Assembly: GCA_964423095.1 (NCBI GenBank)
Contig: CAYRDI010000043.1
Location: forward strand, 1-17,745
Source of the DNA: Micavibrio_A sp964423095
GTDB taxonomy: Bacteria > Pseudomonadota > Alphaproteobacteria > Micavibrionales > Micavibrionaceae
Direction: 5' to 3'
Length of the DNA: 17,745 bases
Positions 6,990-14,823 of this stretch are shown one piece after another. The number at the start of each line of letters is the position of its first letter. The first letter of the stretch is position 1. The translations under genes and the position numbers were made by a program. The notes under the pieces are model-generated. The model searched no databases. It saw nothing but the letters and a program-made list of their open reading frames with translations, and was not told the DNA's origin.

Positions 6990-7479
6990 AAAAATGAATC
7001 CCATATAAACAGATGGCTGCGAGGACACCGGCGGCAATGTCGTCCACCATCACACCTAGACCGCCAGCAATGTTTTGGTCCAGCCAGCGAATGGGCCATG
7101 GTTTGAGGATATCAAAGAGGCGAAACAGGAGAAAGGCCAGAACGATCGACACCGGCGATAGGGTGGAGGCCAGTAGCGCGATCCAAACCCCTGCGACCTC
7201 ATCAATTACGATCATGGAATTGTCGTGGCTTTGCGTCATCCTTTCAAATGTGTTTGCGGCCCAGATGCCAAGCGGGAATACGATGGTGATCCCGAAGACG
7301 AGTGCAACTTTTCCGCCAAGGGCCAGTAGAATAAGCCCTATGGGCAATCCTCCCAGCGTTCCCCATGTGCCGGGGGCCGGCCGCATCAGGCCGCATCCGC
7401 ACCATGTGGCCACCCATACGGCAGGATTTTTAAAATCCAGCTTTTTGATCAATTCGGGATCAGGAGGGGATAATTTCAT
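6973..7479 (-). CDS. pgpA: Phosphatidylglycerophosphatase A
   Basis: PgpA removes phosphate from phosphatidylglycerophosphate to give phosphatidylglycerol in the inner membrane. The 168-residue protein has three to four hydrophobic segments (about 44-58, 59-76, 97-122, 145-163). Family motifs are RPAPGTWGTL (33-42), MIVIDEVAG (89-97), FRLFDILKPWP (119-129) and MVDDIAAG (144-151), supplying the acidic catalytic residues. The ATG at 7479 has an excellent SD (GGAGGA, 6 nt spacing) inside the end of ispDF, and the ATGA overlap with the ispDF stop indicates translational coupling. A much longer frame upstream in this phase is only the shadow of ispDF. Confidence 0.95.
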   Translation of the reverse strand: MKLSPPDPELIKKLDFKNPAVWVATWCGCGLMRPAPGTWGTLGGLPIGLILLALGGKVALVFGITIVFPLGIWAANTFERMTQSHDNSMIVIDEVAGVWIALLASTLSPVSIVLAFLLFRLFDILKPWPIRWLDQNIAGGLGVMVDDIAAGVLAAICLYGIHFYALAG

Positions 7480-8654
7480 GCGCCGTCCTCCGGGAATGTA
7501 ACCGAAACAACCGCGTGCGCGCAAATGCCTTCGCCGCGCCCGATGGCGCCGAGTCCTTCGTTTGTTGTGGCCTTCAATCCTACGCGAGAAGGAGAAATCC
7601 CAAGAAGGGTTGCAAGGATTTCCTGCATCGCTGCGCGATAGGGGCCGATTTTTGGTTCTTCGGCGATCAGGGATATGTCGGCATGACGAAGGCGGCCACC
7701 TGCATTGCGCACACGGCGCAGGGCTTCTTTGACAAAACGATCGGACGACGCCCCTTTCCATTGCATATCGGATGGCGGAAATATCTGTCCGATATCGCCA
7801 TCGCCGATGGTGCCGAGCAATGCATCGGTGAGCGCATGCAGGATAACGTCTGCATCGGAATGGCCGAGGAGTTTGCGTGTATGGGGTATATCAATCCCGC
7901 CCAGCCGGATGTGTGTGGCGGGGGCGGGGTCGAAGGCGTGAATGTCGTAACCGAACCCCGTACGCGTTTCCATGGGGCGGGCCAGCAGGCGTTCGGCCAT
8001 CACAAGATCTTCACGGGTGGTGATTTTAAAATTATCACGACTGCCTTCGACAAAGGCAACCTGTTCCCCCAGCGCGGAAATCAAACCCGCATCGTCGGTA
8101 AAGCGTTCATCGGTGCGGAAGGCTTCGTGCGCTTTTTTCAAAAACCCGAGATGAAAGGCCTGAGGCGTCTGGATGGCGCGGACTTGCTCACGGTTCAGAG
8201 TCTGTCGTGTTTGTTCATCCACCAATGTATCGGCAATAGGGGCGACCAGTGTGGCGGCGATCTGTGTGGCCATGGTATCGAGGAGCGTTTCTACACAAGC
8301 GGGGGTCACGAACGGGCGGGCCGCATCGTGGATCAGGATCGTGTCTTCATATTCAACTTGAGAAAAAATACAAAGTCCGTTGTAAACACTTTGTTTTCGT
8401 GTCTTTCCACCAAAGACAGGCGGAGGGAGATCCAGCCCCTGAACCGCCTCTTGATACAGGGTCGCGTGTTCGGGATCTATGATCACACGTATGGATCTAA
8501 GCCCCTGAATTCCAATAAATTTTTCAATCGTGTGGCGGAGGATCATTTTCCCGCCCACACGTTTGTATTGTTTGGGGGTGGACAGGCCCATGCGGGTGCC
8601 GCTGCCTGCCGCCGGAATCAGGACATGAAACGCTCTTTCGGAACCCTTTGACAT
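7476..8654 (-). CDS. ispDF: Bifunctional IspD/IspF enzyme of the MEP pathway
   Basis: This 392-residue fusion catalyses two non-consecutive steps of isoprenoid precursor synthesis: CTP-dependent cytidylylation of MEP (IspD half) and cyclisation to MEcPP (IspF half). The IspD half, about residues 1-225, has the CTP-binding loop LIPAAGSGTRMG (12-23), HDAARPF and FKITTREDL. The IspF half, from about 230, has the zinc ligands D237 and H239 (GYDIHAF) and H273 (HSDADVILHALTDALLG), and KATTNEGLGAIGRGEGI near the end. The fusion is well known in alphaproteobacteria and campylobacters. I chose the ATG at 8654 instead of the in-frame TTG at 8660. A GAGA-type weak SD lies just upstream. Head gene of the ispDF-pgpA-cinA unit. 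Confidence 0.97.
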   Translation of the reverse strand: MSKGSERAFHVLIPAAGSGTRMGLSTPKQYKRVGGKMILRHTIEKFIGIQGLRSIRVIIDPEHATLYQEAVQGLDLPPPVFGGKTRKQSVYNGLCIFSQVEYEDTILIHDAARPFVTPACVETLLDTMATQIAATLVAPIADTLVDEQTRQTLNREQVRAIQTPQAFHLGFLKKAHEAFRTDERFTDDAGLISALGEQVAFVEGSRDNFKITTREDLVMAERLLARPMETRTGFGYDIHAFDPAPATHIRLGGIDIPHTRKLLGHSDADVILHALTDALLGTIGDGDIGQIFPPSDMQWKGASSDRFVKEALRRVRNAGGRLRHADISLIAEEPKIGPYRAAMQEILATLLGISPSRVGLKATTNEGLGAIGRGEGICAHAVVSVTFPEDGA

Positions 8655-8686
8655 ATTCAATTCTCTTGCCTTTGCCGTCAGGACGT

Positions 8687-8715
8687 TGGATAGTCTTAAA
8701 AACCGAAAAGGTCAA
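8687..8715 (-). promoter_or_regulatory. Candidate sigma-70-type promoter for ispDF
   Basis: In the 81-bp divergent gap, the minus strand reads TTGACC (complement of 8710-8715), a 17-bp spacer, then TATCCA (complement of 8687-8692), about 33 bp before the ispDF ATG. The -35 is 5 of 6 and the -10 is 3 of 6 against consensus. A perfect TATAAT (complement of 8715-8720) also occurs but has no partner -35. No convincing promoter for ntrY was found on the plus strand beyond an isolated TATAGT at 8717-8722. Confidence 0.35.
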
Positions 8716-8735
8716 TTATAGTCATAAGATAAAGC

Positions 8736-11081
8736 ATGGCGGAACACCCCATCAAAGACACAGCCGAAGAGAAAATCCGGAGATCCAGTACGGGGTCATC
8801 CAGCGGGTCGTTCTGGCGCGGGCTGGAACGGGCGACCTTCGGACGCCGGAACAGCTTTATCGGCCGTCTCAGCAAGGCTTTTTTCAAAAAGGGGTGGAGC
8901 GGCAAGCTCGCCATCATCCTTCTGATTGCCATTCTGGCCAGCGGGTTTGGGACCTATGCCGCCCTGACCGCCAAACCGCCCTTTGGCAACGATCCGGATA
9001 CGGTGATCTGGTTGTTGAACCTCGACCTGATCATTATGACGTTCCTGGTCGTTCTGATCGTGCGCAGGCTGGCAAAGCTCTGGAGCTGGCGCAAACGGGG
9101 ACTTGCGGGCTCCAAACTCCATATCCGTCTGGTCGTTTTATTTTCCGTGATGGCGGCGGCACCGGCCGTGATCATGGCTATTTTTTCCACGATCTTTTTC
9201 CATTACGGCGTGCAGGCGTGGTTTTCGGATCGCGTGAAAACGGCCGTTGAATCCGCGCAAGTTGTGGCGGAATCATATCTGGAGGAACACCAGCAGAGTA
9301 TCAAGGCGGATTTATTGGCCATGGCCAATGATCTGGACCGCGAGGCATCCCTCTATTACGAGGATTATCCAAAGTTTATCGATTTTCTGGAACAGCAATC
9401 ATCGTTGCGCAACCTGTCGGAAGTGATGATTTTCGATGCGCGCGGAAAAATTATCGCACGTACCAGTTTGACCTTTACCCTGACCTTTGAAGGGTTGCCG
9501 GGATTTTTGATGGATCAGGCGCGGGACGGGGAGGTTGTTTTGACCACCGGCGAATATGACGACCGTGTTCGTGCATTGGTAAAGCTGCAAAGCTATCCGG
9601 ATTATTATCTTTATGTCGGGCGCATGGTGGACCCGTATGTGCTATCGCAGCTCGATCAAACCAAAAAGGCGACAGATGCCTATTCAACGCTGGCCCATCG
9701 AAATTCCAACCTGATGATTACGATTACGTTGATCTTCATCGTGGTGGCGGTGATGTTTATTCTGGCGGCGACATGGTTCGGGATTATTCTGGCCCGCCAA
9801 CTGGTGATGCCGATTGGAAACCTGATCGAAACGGCTGACCGCGTGCGCGGCGGTGATTTGACCGCCCGCGTGCGCGAGGGGCAGGAGATCGAGGAGTTCA
9901 ATTATCTGGCGCAGTCCTTCAACCGCATGACCTTGCAGATCGAAGAACAGCGTGATGAAGTTCTGGAATCAAACCGCCAGTTGGATAAACGCCGCAGGTT
10001 TACCGAAGCGGTTCTGGCCGGTGTGACAACGGGAATTGTCGGCGTAGATGAAAAGGGTATTATTACGATTGCGAATGCTTCGGCCGCCGAACTGTTTTCC
10101 GCGCCTGCCGAAAAATTGATCGGCCAGAATATCGCAGAATTTGTACCCGATGTTGCTCCGCTTTTGGAGCAGGCATGGGCGAAGGCCAGCAAGGTCATGC
10201 AAGATGAAATTCCGATGCTGGCGCGCGACATGACCCGCCGCAACCTGATGGTACGGATTGCCATTGAAAAGCTGGGTGATGAAATCATGGGGGCGGTTTT
10301 GACGTTCGATGACATCACCGATCTTCAATCCGCGCAAAGGAAATCCGCCTGGGCGGATGTGGCACGCCGGATTGCCCATGAAATAAAAAACCCGTTGACG
10401 CCGATCCAGCTTTCGGCGGAACGGTTGAAACGAAAATACACCAAAGAAATCCAGAACGACCCCGAAACCTTTGCCGAAATGACAGATACGATTATCCGTC
10501 ATGTGGGTGACATAGGGCGCATGGTGAGCGAATTTTCGAGTTTTGCAAGGATGCCGGAACCGGTTATGAAGGAAGAAAATATCGCGTTGCATATCCGCCA
10601 GACGTTGGTCCTAGAAAAAGAGGCGCATACGGACATACAGTTCGATGTGCGCGATCTTTGCGGCGATACGACCCTTTCGTGCGATATTCAGCAAATCCGG
10701 CAGGCGGTGACCAACCTTGTGCAAAACGCCATCGATTCCATTCATGAGAAAGGGGGCGCGGCCCGTCTTGGTGTGCTCCTCACGCTTGATTCCGATAAGG
10801 AAAACTACGTGATTTGCATTACGGATAGCGGAGTCGGGCTTCCCAAGGGGGAAAGTGCTTTGCGGCTGGCCGAACCCTATGTTACCAACAAGGCGCGGGG
10901 CACGGGGCTGGGCCTTGCCATCGTAAAAAAAATCATGGAAGACCATCATGGACGTCTGGTATTGGGGGCCCCGGAATGGGTACAATCCTTAAACGGATGG
11001 GAAGATCTGGGCGGTGCCACGGTCAGTTTGGTATTGCCGCTCAAGCAAAAAGAAATTCAAGGGGCAAGCAAGGCTGCGTAA
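8736..11081 (+). CDS. ntrY: Nitrogen-regulation sensor histidine kinase NtrY
   Basis: This is a membrane histidine kinase of 781 residues, paired with NtrX. After a Ser/Arg-rich cytosolic N-terminus of about 55 residues come hydrophobic segments near 57-78, 90-110 and 131-156, a periplasmic sensor region of about 165-320, and another membrane helix near 326-352. HAMP follows (353-405, RQLVMPIGNLIETADRV), then a PAS domain (about 420-530), HisKA with phospho-acceptor H548 in ARRIAHEIKNPLTPIQ, and a HATPase domain with N box (TNLVQNAIDSI), G1 (DSGVGL) and G2 (GTGLGLAIV). All catalytic boxes are intact. NtrYX systems respond to nitrogen or redox/oxygen status in several alphaproteobacteria; the signal here is unknown. 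It ends 7 bp before ntrX. Confidence 0.96.
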   Translation: MAEHPIKDTAEEKIRRSSTGSSSGSFWRGLERATFGRRNSFIGRLSKAFFKKGWSGKLAIILLIAILASGFGTYAALTAKPPFGNDPDTVIWLLNLDLIIMTFLVVLIVRRLAKLWSWRKRGLAGSKLHIRLVVLFSVMAAAPAVIMAIFSTIFFHYGVQAWFSDRVKTAVESAQVVAESYLEEHQQSIKADLLAMANDLDREASLYYEDYPKFIDFLEQQSSLRNLSEVMIFDARGKIIARTSLTFTLTFEGLPGFLMDQARDGEVVLTTGEYDDRVRALVKLQSYPDYYLYVGRMVDPYVLSQLDQTKKATDAYSTLAHRNSNLMITITLIFIVVAVMFILAATWFGIILARQLVMPIGNLIETADRVRGGDLTARVREGQEIEEFNYLAQSFNRMTLQIEEQRDEVLESNRQLDKRRRFTEAVLAGVTTGIVGVDEKGIITIANASAAELFSAPAEKLIGQNIAEFVPDVAPLLEQAWAKASKVMQDEIPMLARDMTRRNLMVRIAIEKLGDEIMGAVLTFDDITDLQSAQRKSAWADVARRIAHEIKNPLTPIQLSAERLKRKYTKEIQNDPETFAEMTDTIIRHVGDIGRMVSEFSSFARMPEPVMKEENIALHIRQTLVLEKEAHTDIQFDVRDLCGDTTLSCDIQQIRQAVTNLVQNAIDSIHEKGGAARLGVLLTLDSDKENYVICITDSGVGLPKGESALRLAEPYVTNKARGTGLGLAIVKKIMEDHHGRLVLGAPEWVQSLNGWEDLGGATVSLVLPLKQKEIQGASKAA

Positions 11082-11088
11082 AATAAAT

Positions 11089-12498
11089 ATGGCTGTTGAT
11101 ATACTCATCATCGACGACGAAGACGACATTCGGAAGCTGATCAAGGGCATTCTGGAAGACGAAGGGTATGCCACGCGTCAGGCGAACGGTTGTATTAAGG
11201 CCTATGCGGAGATCGAGGCCCGTGTGCCGGACTTGATGATCCTCGACATCTGGTTGCAGGGCAGCGAGGATGACGGGCTTGAAATCCTGAAAAAGACGAA
11301 GAAGAAATATCCGCATTTGCCGGTGATTATGATTTCCGGCCACGGCACTATTGAAACCGCTGTTTCGGCGATCAAGATCGGTGCTTATGATTTTATTGAA
11401 AAACCCTTTAAATCCGACCGTCTTCTTTTGATGATCGAACGGGCGATGGAAATTTCCCGCCTTCGTCAGGAGAACGAGGAATTAAAAGGCAAGCGCGAAA
11501 CGCCGGATGTCATGATCGGGTCTTCGGGTAGTTTGAAGGATGTGTCGCAGGCCATTGAAAAGGTGGCGGGTGCGAATAGCCGCGTGTTGTTTACTGGCGA
11601 TGCCGGTACGGGAAAGGGCGTAGCCGCGCGGATGCTGCACAGCATGTCGTCCCGCAAGGACAAACCGTTTATGGCCATGAACTGCGCGGTTGTCGATCCT
11701 GCCATGATAGATCTGGAATTGTTCGGGCAGGATGGGCCAAAAGGTTTGCAAAAAGGTTTGATTGAGCGCGCGGACGGCGGAACGCTTCTTTTGGATGAAG
11801 TCGGTTATTTGCCGCTTGAGGCGCAGGGCAAGATCGTTCGCGTTCTGCAGGAACAAAAATTTACGCGTCTTGGCGGCCGGGAAACCTTGAATGCCGATGT
11901 TCGTGTGATTGCCTCCACCAGCCGGAACCTTCAGGATGCCATTACGCGGGGTGACTTCCGGGAAGATTTGTATTACCGGTTGAATGTCGTTCCCATCCAT
12001 GTGCCGCCTTTGAAATCGCGCCGGGAGGACATTCCCGCACTAGCCGACCATTTTATCCGGAAATATTCAAGCCAGACAGGACAGCCCGCACGGGCGTTGA
12101 CACCCGCCGCGTTGATTGCGTTGCAGGATTACGACTGGCCGGGAAATATACGCCAGCTTGGCAATATTATTGAATGGGCGATGATTATGGTCGGGAACGA
12201 AAAAGATGTTCCGATCGATAAAAAAGATCTTCCACCCGAAATTACGGGGGAGGCCGCGACAGCGGAAACACGCGCCGCCACGATCCAAGATTATCTGACC
12301 TACCCGTTGCGAGAGGCGCGCGAAGCGTTCGAGCGCGATTATCTGGAACGCCAGCTTGCAAGATTTGGCGGGAATATTTCCAAAACGGCGGCCTATGTGG
12401 GGATGGAGCGATCCGCGCTTCACCGCAAGCTGAAATCGCTCGATTTAACCAACGACAAGGGCGAGGAGAATTCTTCCGAGCTGAAGAAGGCGGTTTGA
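11089..12498 (+). CDS. ntrX: Response regulator NtrX (NtrC family) lacking the GAFTGA loop
   Basis: This is the partner of NtrY, 469 residues. The receiver domain is about 1-122, with acidic pocket D10/E11/D12 and phospho-acceptor D53 in ILDIW. The AAA+ domain is about 140-380, with Walker A GDAGTGKG (170-177), Walker B LLLDEV and sensor/arginine region FREDLYYRLN. The Fis-type DNA-binding helix-turn-helix is about 405-452 (NISKTAAYVGMERSALHRKL). The L1 segment where sigma-54 activators carry GAFTGA reads ELFGQDGPKGLQKGLIERADGG split across 210-231, so the motif is missing and sigma-54 contact is not expected. It more likely represses or activates sigma-70-type promoters. I chose the ATG at 11089 because it gives the standard receiver start; upstream codons in this frame overlap ntrY. 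No strong SD, so coupling to ntrY is probable. Confidence 0.95.
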   Translation: MAVDILIIDDEDDIRKLIKGILEDEGYATRQANGCIKAYAEIEARVPDLMILDIWLQGSEDDGLEILKKTKKKYPHLPVIMISGHGTIETAVSAIKIGAYDFIEKPFKSDRLLLMIERAMEISRLRQENEELKGKRETPDVMIGSSGSLKDVSQAIEKVAGANSRVLFTGDAGTGKGVAARMLHSMSSRKDKPFMAMNCAVVDPAMIDLELFGQDGPKGLQKGLIERADGGTLLLDEVGYLPLEAQGKIVRVLQEQKFTRLGGRETLNADVRVIASTSRNLQDAITRGDFREDLYYRLNVVPIHVPPLKSRREDIPALADHFIRKYSSQTGQPARALTPAALIALQDYDWPGNIRQLGNIIEWAMIMVGNEKDVPIDKKDLPPEITGEAATAETRAATIQDYLTYPLREAREAFERDYLERQLARFGGNISKTAAYVGMERSALHRKLKSLDLTNDKGEENSSELKKAV

Positions 12499-12502
12499 TT
12501 TC

Positions 12503-13174
12503 ATGGCAAAGGCTGTTTTTTTCGATTGGGATGGAACCTTGGTGGATTCCCTGCCGCTCCTGTTCGCGGCCCACAACCATGTTCGTGCGCATCTGGGCTA
12601 TCCATTATGGAGTATGGAAGAATATCTGGATGCATTGGTTTATTCCACGCGCGAACTGTACCCGCGTCTTTACGGTAACCGCGCGCAGGAAGGGCAGGAT
12701 ACGCTCTATCAATATATCAGTGACCACCATCTGGCGCAGATCAGCGTGATCGAAGGGGCCGAGGAAGTCTTGATGACCCTGAAAAACCGGAATGTGCCGA
12801 TGGGGTTGGTCAGCAACAAGAGGAACGATATTTTACGCCGTGAGGTGGAATATCTGGGGTGGCAGAAATATTTCGATGTTTATATGGGGGCGGGCGTCGC
12901 CGCAAAAGACAAGCCATCCGGTGCGCCACTGCTCCACGCCTTGGGCCTGCACCCGCACGGTCTGACCATCGACCAGATATTGTATGTCGGGGATACGGAA
13001 AGCGATCTGGCCTGTGCGAAGGATGCGGGTTGTCCCGTGGCCTTTATTCGCCACACGCGAAAAGAGGACGATTTGATTCAAAAATACCGGCCTGCCTATG
13101 TGGTGGATCATGTGGGTGAACTTCAGCAAGTGCTTATAAAATATCTGGAAACACCGGTTCAAAAAGCCTCTTGA
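12503..13174 (+). CDS. HAD-superfamily hydrolase, phosphoglycolate-phosphatase-like
   Basis: This is a 223-residue HAD phosphatase. Motif I is DWDGT with nucleophile D8 and general acid D10. Motif II is VSN (S104). Motif III is K137 in AAKDKPSG. Motif IV is GDTESD with D164 and D168. The helical cap after motif I (about 15-85) makes it a subclass I HAD of the Gph/PGP type. The substrate is not readable from sequence; phosphoglycolate or a pyrophosphate-like small phosphate ester are possible. It starts 4 bp after the ntrX stop, with AAGG 12 nt upstream, so it belongs to the ntrYX transcript. It occupies the place between ntrX and hfq where trkA is found in some alphaproteobacteria. Its terminal codons overlap the candidate hfq promoter. 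Confidence 0.88.
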   Translation: MAKAVFFDWDGTLVDSLPLLFAAHNHVRAHLGYPLWSMEEYLDALVYSTRELYPRLYGNRAQEGQDTLYQYISDHHLAQISVIEGAEEVLMTLKNRNVPMGLVSNKRNDILRREVEYLGWQKYFDVYMGAGVAAKDKPSGAPLLHALGLHPHGLTIDQILYVGDTESDLACAKDAGCPVAFIRHTRKEDDLIQKYRPAYVVDHVGELQQVLIKYLETPVQKAS

Positions 13175-13199
13175 TGGTTGGGGATAACTCCTTTAAAAC
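13171..13199 (+). promoter_or_regulatory. Candidate sigma-70-type promoter for hfq-hflX
   Basis: TTGATG (13171-13176), a 17-bp spacer and TAAAAC (13194-13199) match consensus at 4 of 6 bases each. It overlaps the stop codon of the HAD gene and would give an hfq leader of about 30 nt. Read-through from ntrYX is an alternative. Confidence 0.35.
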
Positions 13200-13236
13200 C
13201 GTAGTACAAACAACTGGTTGAATTAGGGAAAACAAG

Positions 13237-13488
13237 ATGGCAGAAAAAGCCCAGAATGTTCAGGACGTATTCCTGAACAAAATCCGCAAAGAAAAAATGA
13301 CCGTGACCGTTTTTTTGGTCAACGGCGTGAAATTGCAGGGCGTTGTCACATGGTTTGACAATTTTTCGATGCTGCTGCGTCGCGAATCCCACGTCCAGTT
13401 GGTTTACAAACACGCGATTTCCACGATTATGCCCGGCGGGCCCATTTCCTTCTACGAAGGGGAAGAGGGCGCGGGGGATGCATCGTAA
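13237..13488 (+). CDS. hfq: RNA chaperone Hfq
   Basis: Hfq forms a homohexameric Sm-like ring that pairs small RNAs with mRNAs. The 83-residue protein has the N-terminal helix with Q9 (AQNVQDVFLNKIRKE), the Sm1 motif VFLVNGVKLQGVVTWFDNF, and the Sm2 signature YKHAISTI with K58 and H59 of the uridine-binding proximal face. The rim carries R17, K18 and K20 in place of the Arg-rich patch of E. coli. The C-terminal tail is short and acidic (about 12 residues), as usual in alphaproteobacteria. SD AGGGA lies 7-8 nt before the ATG. hflX follows after 9 bp. Confidence 0.98.
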   Translation: MAEKAQNVQDVFLNKIRKEKMTVTVFLVNGVKLQGVVTWFDNFSMLLRRESHVQLVYKHAISTIMPGGPISFYEGEEGAGDAS

Positions 13489-13497
13489 CATCCTTTT

Positions 13498-14823
13498 GTG
13501 AGCGATTCCCAAACGATCCGTAAAACCGATGCGGCTTTGGTCGTCCATCCTGTTCTGCCCGCCAGAACGGAGAGGGATTCCACGCGCCATAAACGCGCCA
13601 TTGAAGATTTGATCGAGGAAGCAGAAGGATTGGTTCATGCCATCCATATGCCAGTGACCAGCACGCGCATTGCCAAGGTTGCGCGGATTAACCCCGCGCA
13701 GCTTTTGGGGAAGGGAACGGCCGAAGAAATCGGGATTCACATCGAAGAAGAGCAGCCGGCCGTAGTGGTTGTGAATTACAAGTTGAGCCCTGTGCAGCAG
13801 CGCAACCTTGAAAAGCTCTGGAATGTCAAAGTCATTGACCGGACAGGCTTGATCCTTGAAATCTTCGGTGCGCGTGCTGCGACCAAAGAGGGGAAGATTC
13901 AGGTGGATCTGGCGATGCTGGAATACCAGAAATCCCGCCTCGTGCGGTCATGGACGCACCTGGAACGGCAACGGGGCGGCGGCGGTTTTATGGGCGGCCC
14001 CGGCGAAACGCAGATCGAGTTGGACCGCCGGATTATCACTGACCGGATTACCCAGTTGAAAAAGGATCTGGAGCAGGTGCGGCGCACGCGCGATCTGGCC
14101 CGTAAAAGCCGTGAGAAAGTGCCGTTTCCCATCGTGGCGTTGGTGGGATATACAAACGCCGGAAAATCGACATTGTTCAACCGCATGACCGGCGCGCATG
14201 TGTTTGCGGAGGATTTGGTGTTTGCCACGCTCGACCCGACATTGCGCAAGCTAGAATTGCCGAACGGAAAAACCGTCATTCTATCCGATACCGTCGGGTT
14301 TATCGCCGATCTTCCCACAACGCTGGTGGAGGCGTTTCGGGCGACATTGGAGCAGGTGCAATACGCCGATATAATATTGCATGTGCGCGATATGTCGAGC
14401 CACGACCACCCGTGGCAGCGCGAAGATGTGATCAAGGTTATGGGTGAGTTGGGGATCGATTACGATCACGATCCGCGCATTGTCGAGGTCTTGAACAAGA
14501 TCGACGCCATTTCCGAAGATGCGCGTGCGGATGTCATACGCGATGCACAGTTCAGTGGGGCCAAGCTGGTTCCCGTATCGGCCAAAAGCGGGGAGGGGAT
14601 TGATGCGCTTCTTGGCGTAATCGCGGAACATACATCGCGCGCGGACAGTATTTTTACCGTTCGCATTCCGGCGGCGGATGGAAAAGCCCTTTCATGGCTT
14701 TACAAAGAGGGCGAGGTTCTGGAGCAAAGCATCGAAGGGGATGATGTGCTTGTCAAAGTGCGGTTAAGCGAGGATAATCGGGGGCGTTTCGAAGCGAGGT
14801 TCCATTATCCATGCCAAACATAG
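13498..14823 (+). CDS. hflX: Ribosome-associated GTPase HflX
   Basis: HflX is a GTPase that binds the 50S subunit and rescues or splits stalled ribosomes under stress. The 441-residue protein has the N-terminal HflX domain, a linker with the signature GGGGFMGGPGETQIE (160-174), a coiled segment (about 175-205), and a GTPase domain with G1 GYTNAGKS (217-224), G3 DTVG (264-267), G4 NKID (333-336) and G5 SAKSGEG (361-367). The first codon is GTG at 13498 with no clear SD; the N-terminus fits the family (AALVVHPVL), so translation probably depends on coupling to hfq 9 bp upstream. The last 13 bases overlap the next gene. Confidence 0.96.
   Translation: MSDSQTIRKTDAALVVHPVLPARTERDSTRHKRAIEDLIEEAEGLVHAIHMPVTSTRIAKVARINPAQLLGKGTAEEIGIHIEEEQPAVVVVNYKLSPVQQRNLEKLWNVKVIDRTGLILEIFGARAATKEGKIQVDLAMLEYQKSRLVRSWTHLERQRGGGGFMGGPGETQIELDRRIITDRITQLKKDLEQVRRTRDLARKSREKVPFPIVALVGYTNAGKSTLFNRMTGAHVFAEDLVFATLDPTLRKLELPNGKTVILSDTVGFIADLPTTLVEAFRATLEQVQYADIILHVRDMSSHDHPWQREDVIKVMGELGIDYDHDPRIVEVLNKIDAISEDARADVIRDAQFSGAKLVPVSAKSGEGIDALLGVIAEHTSRADSIFTVRIPAADGKALSWLYKEGEVLEQSIEGDDVLVKVRLSEDNRGRFEARFHYPCQT

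Noticed and set aside
7515..8651. Long plus-strand open frame (378 codons) opposite ispDF
   Set aside because: Shadow of the fully conserved ispDF; Gly/Cys/Phe-rich with no recognisable domain and no SD.
7476..8654. ispDF fusion as a novelty
   Set aside because: The IspD-IspF fusion is well established in alphaproteobacteria.
8658..8660. TTG at 8660 as the ispDF start
   Set aside because: An ATG lies two codons downstream at 8654 and fits the family length.
11014..11088. Extended N-terminus for NtrX inside ntrY
   Set aside because: The 25 extra residues are unrelated to receiver domains and read through the ntrY 3' end in another frame; the ATG at 11089 gives the standard start.
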